From Saprospiraceae bacterium (GTDB lineage Bacteria > Bacteroidota > Bacteroidia > Chitinophagales > Saprospiraceae): 64,000 bases of DNA. How positions within the stretch are numbered: position 1 is the stretch's first letter; every line of letters begins with the position of its first letter. The translations under genes were made by a program, and so were the position numbers. Of this stretch, positions 24,794-33,785 are shown piece by piece. Under the pieces are notes generated by a model, which saw only the letters and a program-made list of their open reading frames with translations, was not told the origin of the DNA and did no database searches. The stretch is taken from NCBI GenBank assembly GCA_028285545.1, contig JANQPA010000050.1, forward strand, positions 169,251 to 233,250, written 5' to 3'.

Positions 24794-26210
24794 TGAAGTT
24801 TTGGAATTTTTATTACGGGTAAGTCTCATTTGGGCCGGAATGCTTTTTTTCTATAAATGGGCATTGGGTAAAAGTGATAACTGGCGATTTAAAAATAGAT
24901 TCTTACTATTGGCTTATCTGGCAGGGATCGTAATCCCTCTTCTTCCTCCACTGGTTGGTTCCAATACCATTCATGCGGTAAAAGTCGCTCCCATAGTATT
25001 TGAAAAAACAATTGCTATTGAAAATGTTGCAGCTGTAAGTGATGATAAAACCGGATGGCTAAGCTTTTTGGAAATAATCTGGGGTATTTATTTAGTAGGA
25101 GTTACACTTTATGTATTGCAACTATTAGTGCATTATTTTCAGCTTAGGCAGTGGAAGATAAAGGGGAAAAAATATTTCTTTCAATCTTCCCTTGTGATAA
25201 AACATCCCAAAGTGCCTGCTCCATTTGCTGGCTTGGGAGCCATTTTCTTACCACTTACGCAAGACAAGGACACGGAGGGTATGGTTTGCTTGCATGAAGC
25301 TACTCACCTCAGGCTGGGACACAACCTGGAACGCATCCCCTTAATTTTGGGGCAGGTTATCTTTTGGTTTCACCCCTTACAATGGGTATTCCGAAAATGG
25401 CAATCTGAAATCCAGGAATTTGAAGCCGATGAAGCTGTACTTCAGGAATATAGTCCCTCCGAATACGGAAAATTACTCATTCAGACATCGATGTTATTCA
25501 ATATAAACTGGCGAGCCAGATTTTTTTCTTCACCTTTAAAAAAACGAATTCACATGATGACGAAAGAAAAAAATAGTTATCGGTGGCATATTGGTCATAC
25601 CTTAATTTTTGTTGTATTATCAATTTTTATGTTAAGCAATTGTAGCGATTTGATAAACCAGGTTGATTTATCTGATCAGGAAGAATTTTTATTAAGTGAA
25701 GTGGACCAGGTTCCAGCACTAAAAACCATCGACGGGCCTATCGCTTCAAAACTTCTTGCGGAAAGAAAATTCCTGGAGCACATCTATAAAAACATTAAAT
25801 ACCCTGCTGTATCACGGCAAAATGGAATTCAAGGGAATTTTAAAGCTTCTTTCATTATTGATGAAAAGGGTAAAATGACTTCTTTAAAAGTGGACCACGT
25901 GGCCGATGCTTCCGGGCATGATCACAAAATTGTAGTGGTTGGCTATGCTCAGCAGATGGTAAAAGGATCTCTAAACCAGGAGAAGGGCACCCAAAAATCT
26001 TTGCAAGGAGACAAATCAAAGGATAGGGTAGTAGAGGGCTATCTAAATCCAGAAAAGGACAGCAGGAATCTTTCAAAAGAATTTAGCCCCTTGCAACAGG
26101 AAATTAAGCGTACTTTGAATACCCTACCGGATTGGCAGCCAGCACAGCGTAAGGGTCAAGCAGTTGCTAGTAGATTGAACGTGCTTATTCAATATAAATT
26201 AGAAAGGTAG
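24786..26210 (+). CDS. M56 (BlaR1-type) membrane metallopeptidase with TonB-like C-terminus
   Basis: A 474-residue protein. N-terminal membrane helices (about 4-25, 38-57, 92-116) precede the zinc site HEATH (170-174) and the downstream Glu in IQEFEADEAV. A further helix (about 270-290) ends in the lipobox-like FMLSNC. The C-terminal part is TonB-like (HIYKNIKYPAVSRQNGIQGN, FIIDEKGKMTSLKV), but about 70 residues including KIVVVGYAQQMVKGS interrupt it before LPDWQPAQRKGQAV. It probably senses an envelope signal and relieves the BlaI repressor. Confidence 0.9.
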   Translation: MNNEVLEFLLRVSLIWAGMLFFYKWALGKSDNWRFKNRFLLLAYLAGIVIPLLPPLVGSNTIHAVKVAPIVFEKTIAIENVAAVSDDKTGWLSFLEIIWGIYLVGVTLYVLQLLVHYFQLRQWKIKGKKYFFQSSLVIKHPKVPAPFAGLGAIFLPLTQDKDTEGMVCLHEATHLRLGHNLERIPLILGQVIFWFHPLQWVFRKWQSEIQEFEADEAVLQEYSPSEYGKLLIQTSMLFNINWRARFFSSPLKKRIHMMTKEKNSYRWHIGHTLIFVVLSIFMLSNCSDLINQVDLSDQEEFLLSEVDQVPALKTIDGPIASKLLAERKFLEHIYKNIKYPAVSRQNGIQGNFKASFIIDEKGKMTSLKVDHVADASGHDHKIVVVGYAQQMVKGSLNQEKGTQKSLQGDKSKDRVVEGYLNPEKDSRNLSKEFSPLQQEIKRTLNTLPDWQPAQRKGQAVASRLNVLIQYKLER

Positions 26211-26236
26211 CAATAATGTTTTCTCACGAATGATTC

Positions 26237-26734
26237 CTAAAAAAAGGACTTTAAGATAGATTGAACCTGAGCTTGTTTTGGATGATCTTGTTGAATAAGT
26301 TTAAGTAATGATTTAGCCCTTTCCTTTTCACCTTTTTGTAAGAAAATAAGTGAGTTTAACCATTGAGCATCTTGATGGTTGGGATGATCACTTGGAATAT
26401 AAGCAAAGGATTTGAGAGCATTGTCTAACTGTCCTTGTGCTAATTCAGCATTGCCTTTATAAAAAATCCAGGAGTAGCTTTTAGCAGGAGCGCCTTCAAT
26501 TTGAATCAACTCGTTGAACAATATGATGGCCTGGTCATAGCGTCCCTCTTCGTAGAGGCGCATGGCCTGGTCACCCATACTACTGGCAGCAGCTGCCGAA
26601 TTAATGTTCACTATTTGATTGGGAAATGGCTGGAAATAGTCTTCAATTATGGTCGAAGTATCTGCCGGTGGAGATTGGCAGGAGAATATTAAGAGGAAAG
26701 TGAGGAGGGAATAAGGAAAAGCTTTGCTTTTCAT
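26237..26734 (-). CDS. TPR-containing lipoprotein
   Basis: I use the ATG at residue 4 of the longest frame (MKSKAFPYSLLTFLLIFSC), which gives a typical lipobox ending in Cys; the start 9 bp upstream is equally possible. The mature part has TPR helices (AMRLYEEGRYDQAIILFNEL, KGNAELAQGQLDNALKSFAY, LIFLQKGEKERAKSLLKLIQ). Predicted periplasmic and membrane-anchored, function unknown. It converges with the M56 gene (26-bp gap) and follows aconitase on the same strand, separated by a strong terminator. Confidence 0.82.
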   Translation of the reverse strand: MKSKAFPYSLLTFLLIFSCQSPPADTSTIIEDYFQPFPNQIVNINSAAAASSMGDQAMRLYEEGRYDQAIILFNELIQIEGAPAKSYSWIFYKGNAELAQGQLDNALKSFAYIPSDHPNHQDAQWLNSLIFLQKGEKERAKSLLKLIQQDHPKQAQVQSILKSFF

Positions 26735-26752
26735 AGAATTCAATTAAATAAG

Positions 26753-26784
26753 CATATATACCTGACAGCCGTCAGGTATATATG
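26753..26784 (-). terminator. Strong intrinsic terminator after aconitase gene
   Basis: A 14-bp perfect stem (26753-26766 with 26771-26784, CATATATACCTGAC / GTCAGGTATATATG) with the 4-nt loop AGCC. On the reverse strand it is followed by CTTATTTAATT. It lies 14 bp beyond the aconitase stop and just before the next reverse gene. Confidence 0.65.
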
Positions 26785-26797
26785 TTATAATTTAGTA

Positions 26798-29077
26798 TTA
26801 ACCAGCTAGTTCTTCTCTAATCTTATTCAAAGCAGAACCCGCTCTTACCCAGTCGATCTGAGCCTGATTATACGTATGAGCTACTTTGAAAGAATCACTT
26901 GAGCCATCTTTATGTTTCAAAACAATGGTCAAATTCTTTCCAGGAGTCATTTCGCTGAAATCCGGAATGTCGATAAAGTCATCCTGACGTATTTTATCAT
27001 AATCAGCAGGATTTACAAAGGTTAAACCTAACATCCCCTGCTTTTTCAGATTCGTCTCGTGAATTCTGGCAAAAGACTTAACAATAACTGCTTTAACGCC
27101 TAGAAAACGAGGTTCCATAGCAGCATGTTCCCGTGAAGATCCCTCTCCATAATTTTCTTCGCCAAAAACTACCGTTCCGATGCCATTAGCCTTGTATTTT
27201 TTAGCTGATTCCGGAACAGTCATAAATTCAGCTTCATCAGGATTATCAACAAAATTGGCAACCGTATCGGTTTTGTCATTATAATAATTAACCGCCCCAA
27301 TAAGACAGTTATTGGAAATGTTTTCCAGGTGACCGCGGAATTTCAGCCATGGACCAGCCATAGAAATGTGATCCGTAGTACACTTTCCTTTGGTTTTGAT
27401 CAAAATGCGCATATCGGTTACTTCCTCTTGAGTAAGAGGAGTAAATGGAGTCAATAACTGCAAGCGATTAGAAGTTGGACTAACCACAACTTCAACCCCA
27501 CTGCCATCTTCAATTGGAGGAATAAACCCAGCATCTTCCACATCAAAACCTTTTGGAGGTAATTCTACACCTGTTGGTGGTTCTAGTCTTACTTCTTCTC
27601 CATCTGCATTAATTAGGGTGTCTGTAAGTGGATTAAAAGTCAAGTCACCGGCAATAGCCATGGCTGTAACAATCTCAGGAGAGGCTACAAAAGATCTTGT
27701 TTGTGGGTTTCCATCATTTCTTTTGGAAAAATTCCGGTTGAAAGAAGTAATGATGGAGTTCGCTCTATTCGGATCATCAGTATGTCTTGCCCATTGTCCG
27801 ATACAAGGGCCGCAGGCATTAGCTAACACTACGCCGCCCATTTTTTCGAAGGCATCCAATTGGCCATCTCGCTCAACGGTATATCGAATTTGCTCAGAAC
27901 CAGGAGTAACTGTGAATTCTGATTTCACACTTAATTTTTTAGCTACAGCCTGATTCGCTAGAGAGGCCGCTCTATCCAAATCTTCATAAGAAGAGTTGGT
28001 ACAAGATCCAATCAATCCAACTTCCAATTTTTGTGGGAAGTCATTTTCTTTTACGGCTTCAGCAAACTTGGAAATAGGCCATGCTAAATCGGGAGTATAA
28101 GGGCCGTTAATATGTGGCTCAAGGGTAGAAAGATCAATTTCAATTACCTGATCAAAATATTTATCAGGATCTGCATAACATTCAGCATCCCCCGTAAGAT
28201 GAGAAGCAACTCCATCGGCCAAATCAGCAATCTCCGCTCTTTCGGTAGCTTTGAGGTAACGACTCATGGATTCATCATAACCAAAAAGAGAAGTAGTCGC
28301 ACCAATTTCGGCACCCATGTTACAGATGGTTCCTTTACCAGTACATGACATGGATTCGGCGCCTGGTCCAAAGTATTCAACGATAGCTCCGGTTCCTCCT
28401 TTTACGGTAAGGATACCAGCTACTTTGAGGATTACGTCTTTAGGAGAAGTCCATCCACTCAGTTTCCCAGTTAATTTTACACCAATGAGTTTTGGCATTT
28501 TAAGTTCCCAGGGCATACCTGCCATTACATCAACCGCATCTGCTCCACCCACTCCGATGGCGATCATTCCAAGTCCTCCTCCGTTGGGGGTATGTGAATC
28601 GGTACCGATCATCATTCCACCAGGGAAAGCATAATTTTCAAGAACAATTTGGTGGATGATTCCAGCTCCTGGCTTCCAAAAGCCAATTCCATATTTATTA
28701 GAAACAGAAGCTAAAAAATCATAGACTTCAGAGTTGGTATTAAGTGCTGCTTTAAGATCTTTATCTGCACCCACTTCAGCCTGGATCAGGTGATCACAGT
28801 GAACAGTGGAAGGAACGGCAACTTTATCTCTTCCTGCCATCATAAATTGCAAAAGAGCCATTTGTGCGGTGGCATCCTGCATGGCAACTCGGTCTGGGGC
28901 AAAAAATACATAATCTTTTCCTCTGGAATATTTTTGAAGAGGAGATTCAGGATGTAGGTGGGTATAAAGGATTTTTTCAGTGAGGGTTAAGGGTCGGTCT
29001 AAGACCTTTTTGGCTTCTTCCACACGTTGTGGTAAAGCCTCATAAACCGACTTAATCATTCCAATGTCAAATGGCAT
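26798..29077 (-). CDS. acn: Aconitate hydratase (mitochondrial-type)
   Basis: A 759-residue TCA-cycle enzyme converting citrate to isocitrate with a 4Fe-4S cluster. The cluster cysteines are in [15 protein letters not shown] and [11 protein letters not shown]. Substrate-binding segments include [51 protein letters not shown] and the swivel-domain [20 protein letters not shown]. The length and the N-terminus [17 protein letters not shown] match the eukaryotic mitochondrial/Bacteroidota branch rather than E. coli AcnA or AcnB. Monocistronic, with its own promoter and terminator. Confidence 0.96.
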   Translation of the reverse strand: MPFDIGMIKSVYEALPQRVEEAKKVLDRPLTLTEKILYTHLHPESPLQKYSRGKDYVFFAPDRVAMQDATAQMALLQFMMAGRDKVAVPSTVHCDHLIQAEVGADKDLKAALNTNSEVYDFLASVSNKYGIGFWKPGAGIIHQIVLENYAFPGGMMIGTDSHTPNGGGLGMIAIGVGGADAVDVMAGMPWELKMPKLIGVKLTGKLSGWTSPKDVILKVAGILTVKGGTGAIVEYFGPGAESMSCTGKGTICNMGAEIGATTSLFGYDESMSRYLKATERAEIADLADGVASHLTGDAECYADPDKYFDQVIEIDLSTLEPHINGPYTPDLAWPISKFAEAVKENDFPQKLEVGLIGSCTNSSYEDLDRAASLANQAVAKKLSVKSEFTVTPGSEQIRYTVERDGQLDAFEKMGGVVLANACGPCIGQWARHTDDPNRANSIITSFNRNFSKRNDGNPQTRSFVASPEIVTAMAIAGDLTFNPLTDTLINADGEEVRLEPPTGVELPPKGFDVEDAGFIPPIEDGSGVEVVVSPTSNRLQLLTPFTPLTQEEVTDMRILIKTKGKCTTDHISMAGPWLKFRGHLENISNNCLIGAVNYYNDKTDTVANFVDNPDEAEFMTVPESAKKYKANGIGTVVFGEENYGEGSSREHAAMEPRFLGVKAVIVKSFARIHETNLKKQGMLGLTFVNPADYDKIRQDDFIDIPDFSEMTPGKNLTIVLKHKDGSSDSFKVAHTYNQAQIDWVRAGSALNKIREELAG

Positions 29078-29137
29078 AATAGTGTACTTATTTTTTATTT
29101 GCTAAATTGGTTTTATTCACATGTTCGAAAAGGATTA

Positions 29138-29172
29138 CAAAGGTACGATTTTTAACGTATTTTTGTATCAAA
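29138..29172 (-). promoter_or_regulatory. Bacteroidota-type promoter for aconitase
   Basis: On the reverse strand a perfect -7 element TACCTTTG (TAnnTTTG) at 29145-29138 is preceded by TTTG at 29172-29169 with a 23-nt spacer, slightly longer than the usual 19-21. The predicted 5' leader is about 55 nt. The remaining part of the 29078-29415 gap holds one hairpin and no gene. Confidence 0.45.
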
Positions 29173-29295
29173 CTCCTAGTAATAATAGGCTTTTAAGAGC
29201 CTTTTTGTTCAAGGAATGTGAAAAAAAGAATGCCCATTTTAACTTGGAAAATATCCCTTATACTTTTTACTAATCTGTAATTTAATATTAGAATA

Positions 29296-29334
29296 CGTTT
29301 TTTAGTGAGAAATCAAATTATCCACTAAAAAACG
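29296..29334 (-). terminator. 12-bp stem-loop between amidohydrolase and aconitase genes
   Basis: CGTTTTTTAGTG (29296-29307) pairs with CACTAAAAAACG (29323-29334) around a 15-nt loop, 82 bp downstream of the amidohydrolase stop on the reverse strand. AT-rich sequence follows. Possible terminator. Confidence 0.4.
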
Positions 29335-29415
29335 CATTTCTAAAAAATAAAATTAGGCTTTTGCCAGGAGGCTTTTGTTCTTAAAAAAAAGCAAAAAACT
29401 TGTTTTTTTTCGTCT

Positions 29416-30813
29416 TTATTCTTTGTATTTATTTTCAATTTTGGTTAATTCTTCGTCTAACCAAGCTCTGCTCAACCATTTTCCCTGGACCATAACCCCT
29501 TCATGCTGGCGCAATACTTTAGGATCTTCCAAAGGATTTGAATTCAATAAAAGCAAATCAGCATCGGCCCCTTCTACTACCGTACCAAAGGTGCCTTCCT
29601 GGTCGAAAAAACGAGCGGGGTTAGCAGTGCCACTTTCCAGGACAGCAAAAGGAGAGACTCCTGCTTCAAGCATGGCATCAATTTCATGATGAATGGAATA
29701 GCCTGGAACATTACTTATTTGTGGAGCATCTGAACCAAGGAGTAAGCCTACCTCCTGGTTTTCCATTTCTTTTAAGATGGCATTGCGCAGGTCTATATAT
29801 TTCTGGTTGCGATCTACATTTTGAGCATTATCCTCTGCCATCTGATCTTTAGCCTGACGCCATTGGAATAAAGTCCTTGGTGGCATATACTGCATACCCG
29901 GTTCATTGACCATTTCAATGCCAGATATTGGAGCAATCCAACGTACCAGGAGAGATTGTGTAGGGACAATCCAAACCCCTGCTTCTTTAGTTCTCTTAAC
30001 CAGATCAGGAATCAAATTTTCATCTGCCTCATTGGCAAAGTTCATTCCAAACAATCCACCAGCACTAGGGTCAAATCCATCCACTTTAGGAACCAGGCCG
30101 TCTACGTAACCATCCAAGTGGTCAATAGAGGCATATTTGAAGTCAATAGCCCGATCAACGCCTACGGCTACCGGAACGTGACCTGAAAAAGGGATGCCGA
30201 CTTCTCTTGCGGTTTTGACCAGTTGATCAAATACTTCTAATTGAATACCAGGATGGATTTTGAGAAAATCGTAGCCATCTTTTTGGTATTGGGATGTTTT
30301 GTCAATAGCTTCCTGAACAGAAGTTACAGAATTGCCATTCATGGATGGGCTAGAGGTGTAAATACGCGGGCCTAAAATATTACCCTCTGCTACTGCTTTG
30401 CGAAGCTCTAGATGATAAGGGTTGCCTAACATTCCCCTGATGAGGGTAATACCCCCCGAAAGATAGAGCAACAGTGTTTCTTTAACCAAACTATCGTTTC
30501 CTTCCCTGGCTATAGGAATATGAGCATGCATTTCAGAAATGCCGGGCATCAGGTATTTACCCTTGCCATCTATTAAGGTAGCACCATCTCCTATTTTAAT
30601 TTCTTCCGCAGCGCTGATTTTTTCAATTTTCCCATTTCGAATAATCACGGTTTGGTTTTCTAATACTTCTGAATTGTTCATAGGAACCACATTGATATTG
30701 GTAAAAACAGTGGCACCTTCGCCGGATATTTCTGCTACTTGAGGAGTGTTACAACTAATTGAACAGAATAAGAACAATAGGGTGAGAATGAATAGTTGGT
30801 GTTTGGATTTCAT
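29416..30813 (-). CDS. Amidohydrolase-family lipoprotein
   Basis: I start at MKSKHQLFILTLLFLF (465 residues) because it places the lipoprotein signal and lipobox Cys (CSISC) at the N-terminus; an upstream ATG at 30978 would add 55 unlikely residues. It is an imidazolonepropionase-like member of the metal-dependent hydrolases: metal-binding HAHIP in YLMPGISEMHAHIPIA, later SGHVPVA, SIDHLDGYVD, LLLGSDAPQISNVPGYSIHH and the C-terminal beta strand LEDPKVLRQHEGVMVQG. Probably a periplasmic peptidase or amidase; the substrate is unknown. Confidence 0.88.
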   Translation of the reverse strand: MKSKHQLFILTLLFLFCSISCNTPQVAEISGEGATVFTNINVVPMNNSEVLENQTVIIRNGKIEKISAAEEIKIGDGATLIDGKGKYLMPGISEMHAHIPIAREGNDSLVKETLLLYLSGGITLIRGMLGNPYHLELRKAVAEGNILGPRIYTSSPSMNGNSVTSVQEAIDKTSQYQKDGYDFLKIHPGIQLEVFDQLVKTAREVGIPFSGHVPVAVGVDRAIDFKYASIDHLDGYVDGLVPKVDGFDPSAGGLFGMNFANEADENLIPDLVKRTKEAGVWIVPTQSLLVRWIAPISGIEMVNEPGMQYMPPRTLFQWRQAKDQMAEDNAQNVDRNQKYIDLRNAILKEMENQEVGLLLGSDAPQISNVPGYSIHHEIDAMLEAGVSPFAVLESGTANPARFFDQEGTFGTVVEGADADLLLLNSNPLEDPKVLRQHEGVMVQGKWLSRAWLDEELTKIENKYKE

Positions 30814-31382
30814 CTTTTTTTTATTAAGATACTGAAATGATACTACTCTATCTGTTGGATTATTCTGGGAATTATGACCTAAGAGACTTTTCGGGGCACT
30901 CTGTATCGTTTTAATGGCAAATAATCGGGGATAAATAAAATTTGGCATACACATTCGTTTTGATTTATATATGTTCAAAATTTATTTTATATAAAAAGAA
31001 AATTTTAAGATGATTAATGGAACCAATAGAGTATTTCACTCGTTAAATAAAGTGTACCCAACAAGAGAACAATTGATCACAAAGGCATTTCCTTACAAAC
31101 CCATCGTTTGAAACATTTCTAATACCTGTATTCTGAAGAAATTAAGAGAGGCAAAACATACCTAAGCTTTCGTTGAACAGAAAGGTTGCAAAGCTTTGTT
31201 CATGGCAAAAGTTCATAACATATACCCTCTGAGGTGTATGCGGTGATCTGCATTTTTCAACTTTTGGATTGTCTTAAGATGATTCTTTAAAGTTGTGTTA
31301 ACAAAGTTGACTTCAGGCTTTTTTTGGAGTCTAAACAGCAAGGCAAACAGCTTTTGAACAGTTCGATAAATTTTTAGGTCCC
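30814..31382. other. 569-bp divergent intergenic region
   Basis: It separates the reverse amidohydrolase from the forward penicillin-binding protein and should carry both promoters. I see no gene and no strong hairpin. The string at 31025-31044 (AATAGAGTATTTCACTCGTT) resembles one at 8668-8687, 17 of 20 identical. Confidence 0.4.
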
Positions 31383-33743
31383 ATGCAACAAATTAATAAA
31401 AACAATCGCCCCGGCTTCATTGACCAGTTACGTCAATGGCCCCAACAACTGAAGGAAAATGTCAGCTGGCTCTGGCAAATTGCTCGCCATAAGTATCCCA
31501 TGGTTTTCTGGGGACTGGCGGCAGCTTCTTCCCTAGCTCTAATAGGCTCAATAATCATCATCATTATTGTGCTTAGCATTTCTTTAGGAGCATATGGAAA
31601 ATTACCGGATAAGAATGATTTAGCTTTAGTAACCAATTATCAGGCTTCGGAAGTTTATGCTTCAGAAGGAACACTTCTGGGAAGGTATTATATTGAAAAC
31701 CGAAGTAACGTCAGTTACGAAAATATTTCTCCCAATTTTATCAATGCTTTGGTGGCAACTGAGGATGCTCGATTTTTTAAGCATCATGGAGTAGATTTCC
31801 GGTCTTGGTTTAGAGTTTTTGTGAAAAATATTGTTCTCAAAGATCGCTCTGCAGGTGGAGGTAGTACCATCAGCCAGCAATTGGCTAAAAACTTATATCC
31901 AAGACAGGATTATGGGTATGGCAGCTTAGCCATTAATAAACTAAAAGAGGTATTGATTGCTAAGAGGTTGGAAAGCCTTTACTCTAAGGAAGAAATTCTG
32001 GAACTATATCTAAATACAGTTCCATTTAGTGAAAATACATATGGGATAAAGGTGGCAGCTCGCCGTTTCTTTAATACTACACCAAGACAGTTATCAGCTA
32101 ATCAATCAGCAGTTTTGGTAGGCATGTTGAAGGCTACAACCTCCTATAATCCCATGCGGTTCCCTGAGCGTTCTATCGAACGGCGTAATCTTGTTCTGGA
32201 TCAGATGCGGAGATACAGATATTTAAGCAAGAAGGAAGCGGTATTGTTAAAAAAACAGCCTTTGAATATCGAGTATTCTCCTCTGAATAATAATGAAGGT
32301 TTAGCTACTCATTTTAGAGAGCATCTTAGATTGGAATTAAAAGAAAAGCTGAAGGACTACCGCAAAGAAAATGGAATGGGATATAACTTATATACAGATG
32401 GATTGAAGATATATACCACCCTGGATGGTACCATGCAAACCTATGCCGAAAAAGCTCTGAAAGGGCGATTGAAAGATCTCCAAAAAGATTTTATCGAACA
32501 CTTAAATGGAGAGAACCCCTGGGAAAATGATACGATCCTCTTACTGAGTAAGCAATCATCCATGCGCTATCAAATGCTAAGGAATGGAGGGTATTCCGAG
32601 CCAGAGATTGACGAAGTTTTTGATACCCCGGTAAAAATGACCGTATTTGATTGGGAAGAAGGCGAAAAAGAAGTCGAGATGAGTCCGATGGACTCCATTA
32701 AGTATTACCTGTCGTTTTTAAATGCTGGTTTTTTGGCTATGGAACCCCAAAGTGGTAAAATCAAAGCTTGGGTAGGAGGAATAGAACATAAGTATTTCCA
32801 GTATGATCACGTAAAGTCAAATCGGCAAGTAGGCTCTACTTTTAAGCCTATTGTTTATGCAAACGCCATCCAGAGAGGAATCCCTCCTTGTACTTATACC
32901 GGTAATTACTTGCGTACCTACTGGCAATATGAGGGCTGGAGGCCTAAAAATGCAGACGATAAATATGGTGGCTCTTATTCCATGGAAGGGGGCTTGATCA
33001 AGTCAATCAATACCGTTACTGTTAGCATGGCTATGCGTTCCGGACCTAAATATGTAGCTGAACTAGCAGAGCAATTAGGTGTTGCTGATACCGTAGCCGG
33101 AGTTCCAGCAATAGCTTTAGGGGCAGTGGAAACCTCTCTGGCAAATATGATCAAAGTATACGGAACTTTTGTGAACAGGGGGCGCCGTCCCGAGCCTTAT
33201 TACATAGAAAAGGTAATCACTCGGGAAGGAGAAGTACTTATCGATAATACCAATAAAATAGATACCACCTCATGGGCTCAGGTAATGACTACAGAGCAAG
33301 CAGATATGGTTAGAGAAATGCTCAGATCTGCTGTTAACAGAGGTACAGGTGTCCGACTGAGATATCGTTATAAATTTGAAAATGATCTAGGCGGGAAAAC
33401 TGGGACCAGCCAAAATCATTCAGATGGTTGGTTTATGGGATTCACTCCAACATTAGTTGCAGGAGCCTGGGTAGGTGCAGAATCTCCAGCCGTTCGTTTT
33501 CGATCTTTGAGATTAGGCCAGGGAGCCAACACAGCACTTCCTGTATTTGCAGAATTTCTGGGTCAATTGAATGATAACCAAAAGTATGATCACTATACTA
33601 AAAGTAAGTTCCCTGAGGCTTCCCAAGAGACCAGACTTGCCTTGAGGTGCCCAAATACCGTTTGGCCCCAGCAAGCTGAAAATACAGAAACCCAAGAAAC
33701 TGAAAAGACAGTTGAAGTAGTAGCTGCTGCGGAAGGAAAATAG
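31383..33743 (+). CDS. Class A penicillin-binding protein (transglycosylase/transpeptidase)
   Basis: A 786-residue bifunctional peptidoglycan synthase. Cytosolic start, membrane helix about 43-70, GT51 domain with E127-D128 (ATEDARFFKHHGVD) and GGGSTISQQLAKNLYPR, and a transpeptidase domain with the active-site S485-TFK (RQVGSTFKPI), SIN (541-543) and KTGTS (672-676). The C-terminal tail is acidic and alanine-rich. It polymerises and crosslinks cell wall at the inner membrane. Monocistronic; its terminator overlaps the end of the convergent gene. Confidence 0.95.
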   Translation: MQQINKNNRPGFIDQLRQWPQQLKENVSWLWQIARHKYPMVFWGLAAASSLALIGSIIIIIIVLSISLGAYGKLPDKNDLALVTNYQASEVYASEGTLLGRYYIENRSNVSYENISPNFINALVATEDARFFKHHGVDFRSWFRVFVKNIVLKDRSAGGGSTISQQLAKNLYPRQDYGYGSLAINKLKEVLIAKRLESLYSKEEILELYLNTVPFSENTYGIKVAARRFFNTTPRQLSANQSAVLVGMLKATTSYNPMRFPERSIERRNLVLDQMRRYRYLSKKEAVLLKKQPLNIEYSPLNNNEGLATHFREHLRLELKEKLKDYRKENGMGYNLYTDGLKIYTTLDGTMQTYAEKALKGRLKDLQKDFIEHLNGENPWENDTILLLSKQSSMRYQMLRNGGYSEPEIDEVFDTPVKMTVFDWEEGEKEVEMSPMDSIKYYLSFLNAGFLAMEPQSGKIKAWVGGIEHKYFQYDHVKSNRQVGSTFKPIVYANAIQRGIPPCTYTGNYLRTYWQYEGWRPKNADDKYGGSYSMEGGLIKSINTVTVSMAMRSGPKYVAELAEQLGVADTVAGVPAIALGAVETSLANMIKVYGTFVNRGRRPEPYYIEKVITREGEVLIDNTNKIDTTSWAQVMTTEQADMVREMLRSAVNRGTGVRLRYRYKFENDLGGKTGTSQNHSDGWFMGFTPTLVAGAWVGAESPAVRFRSLRLGQGANTALPVFAEFLGQLNDNQKYDHYTKSKFPEASQETRLALRCPNTVWPQQAENTETQETEKTVEVVAAAEGK

Positions 33744-33751
33744 GTTTTTGT

Positions 33752-33785
33752 AAAAGTAATCGAGGCTTTTGCCTCGATTACTTTT
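33752..33785. terminator. Shared bidirectional terminator containing a stop codon
   Basis: A 15-bp perfect stem (33752-33766 with 33771-33785) and TTTT loop, with T runs in both directions. It lies 8 bp after the PBP stop. Its right arm contains the last two Lys codons and the TAA stop (33778-33780 on the top strand) of the convergent GCS2-CBS gene. Confidence 0.7.

Noticed and set aside
31873..31905. PBP as a monofunctional transglycosylase
   Set aside because: The transpeptidase motifs STFK, SIN and KTGT are all present further on, so the protein is bifunctional.
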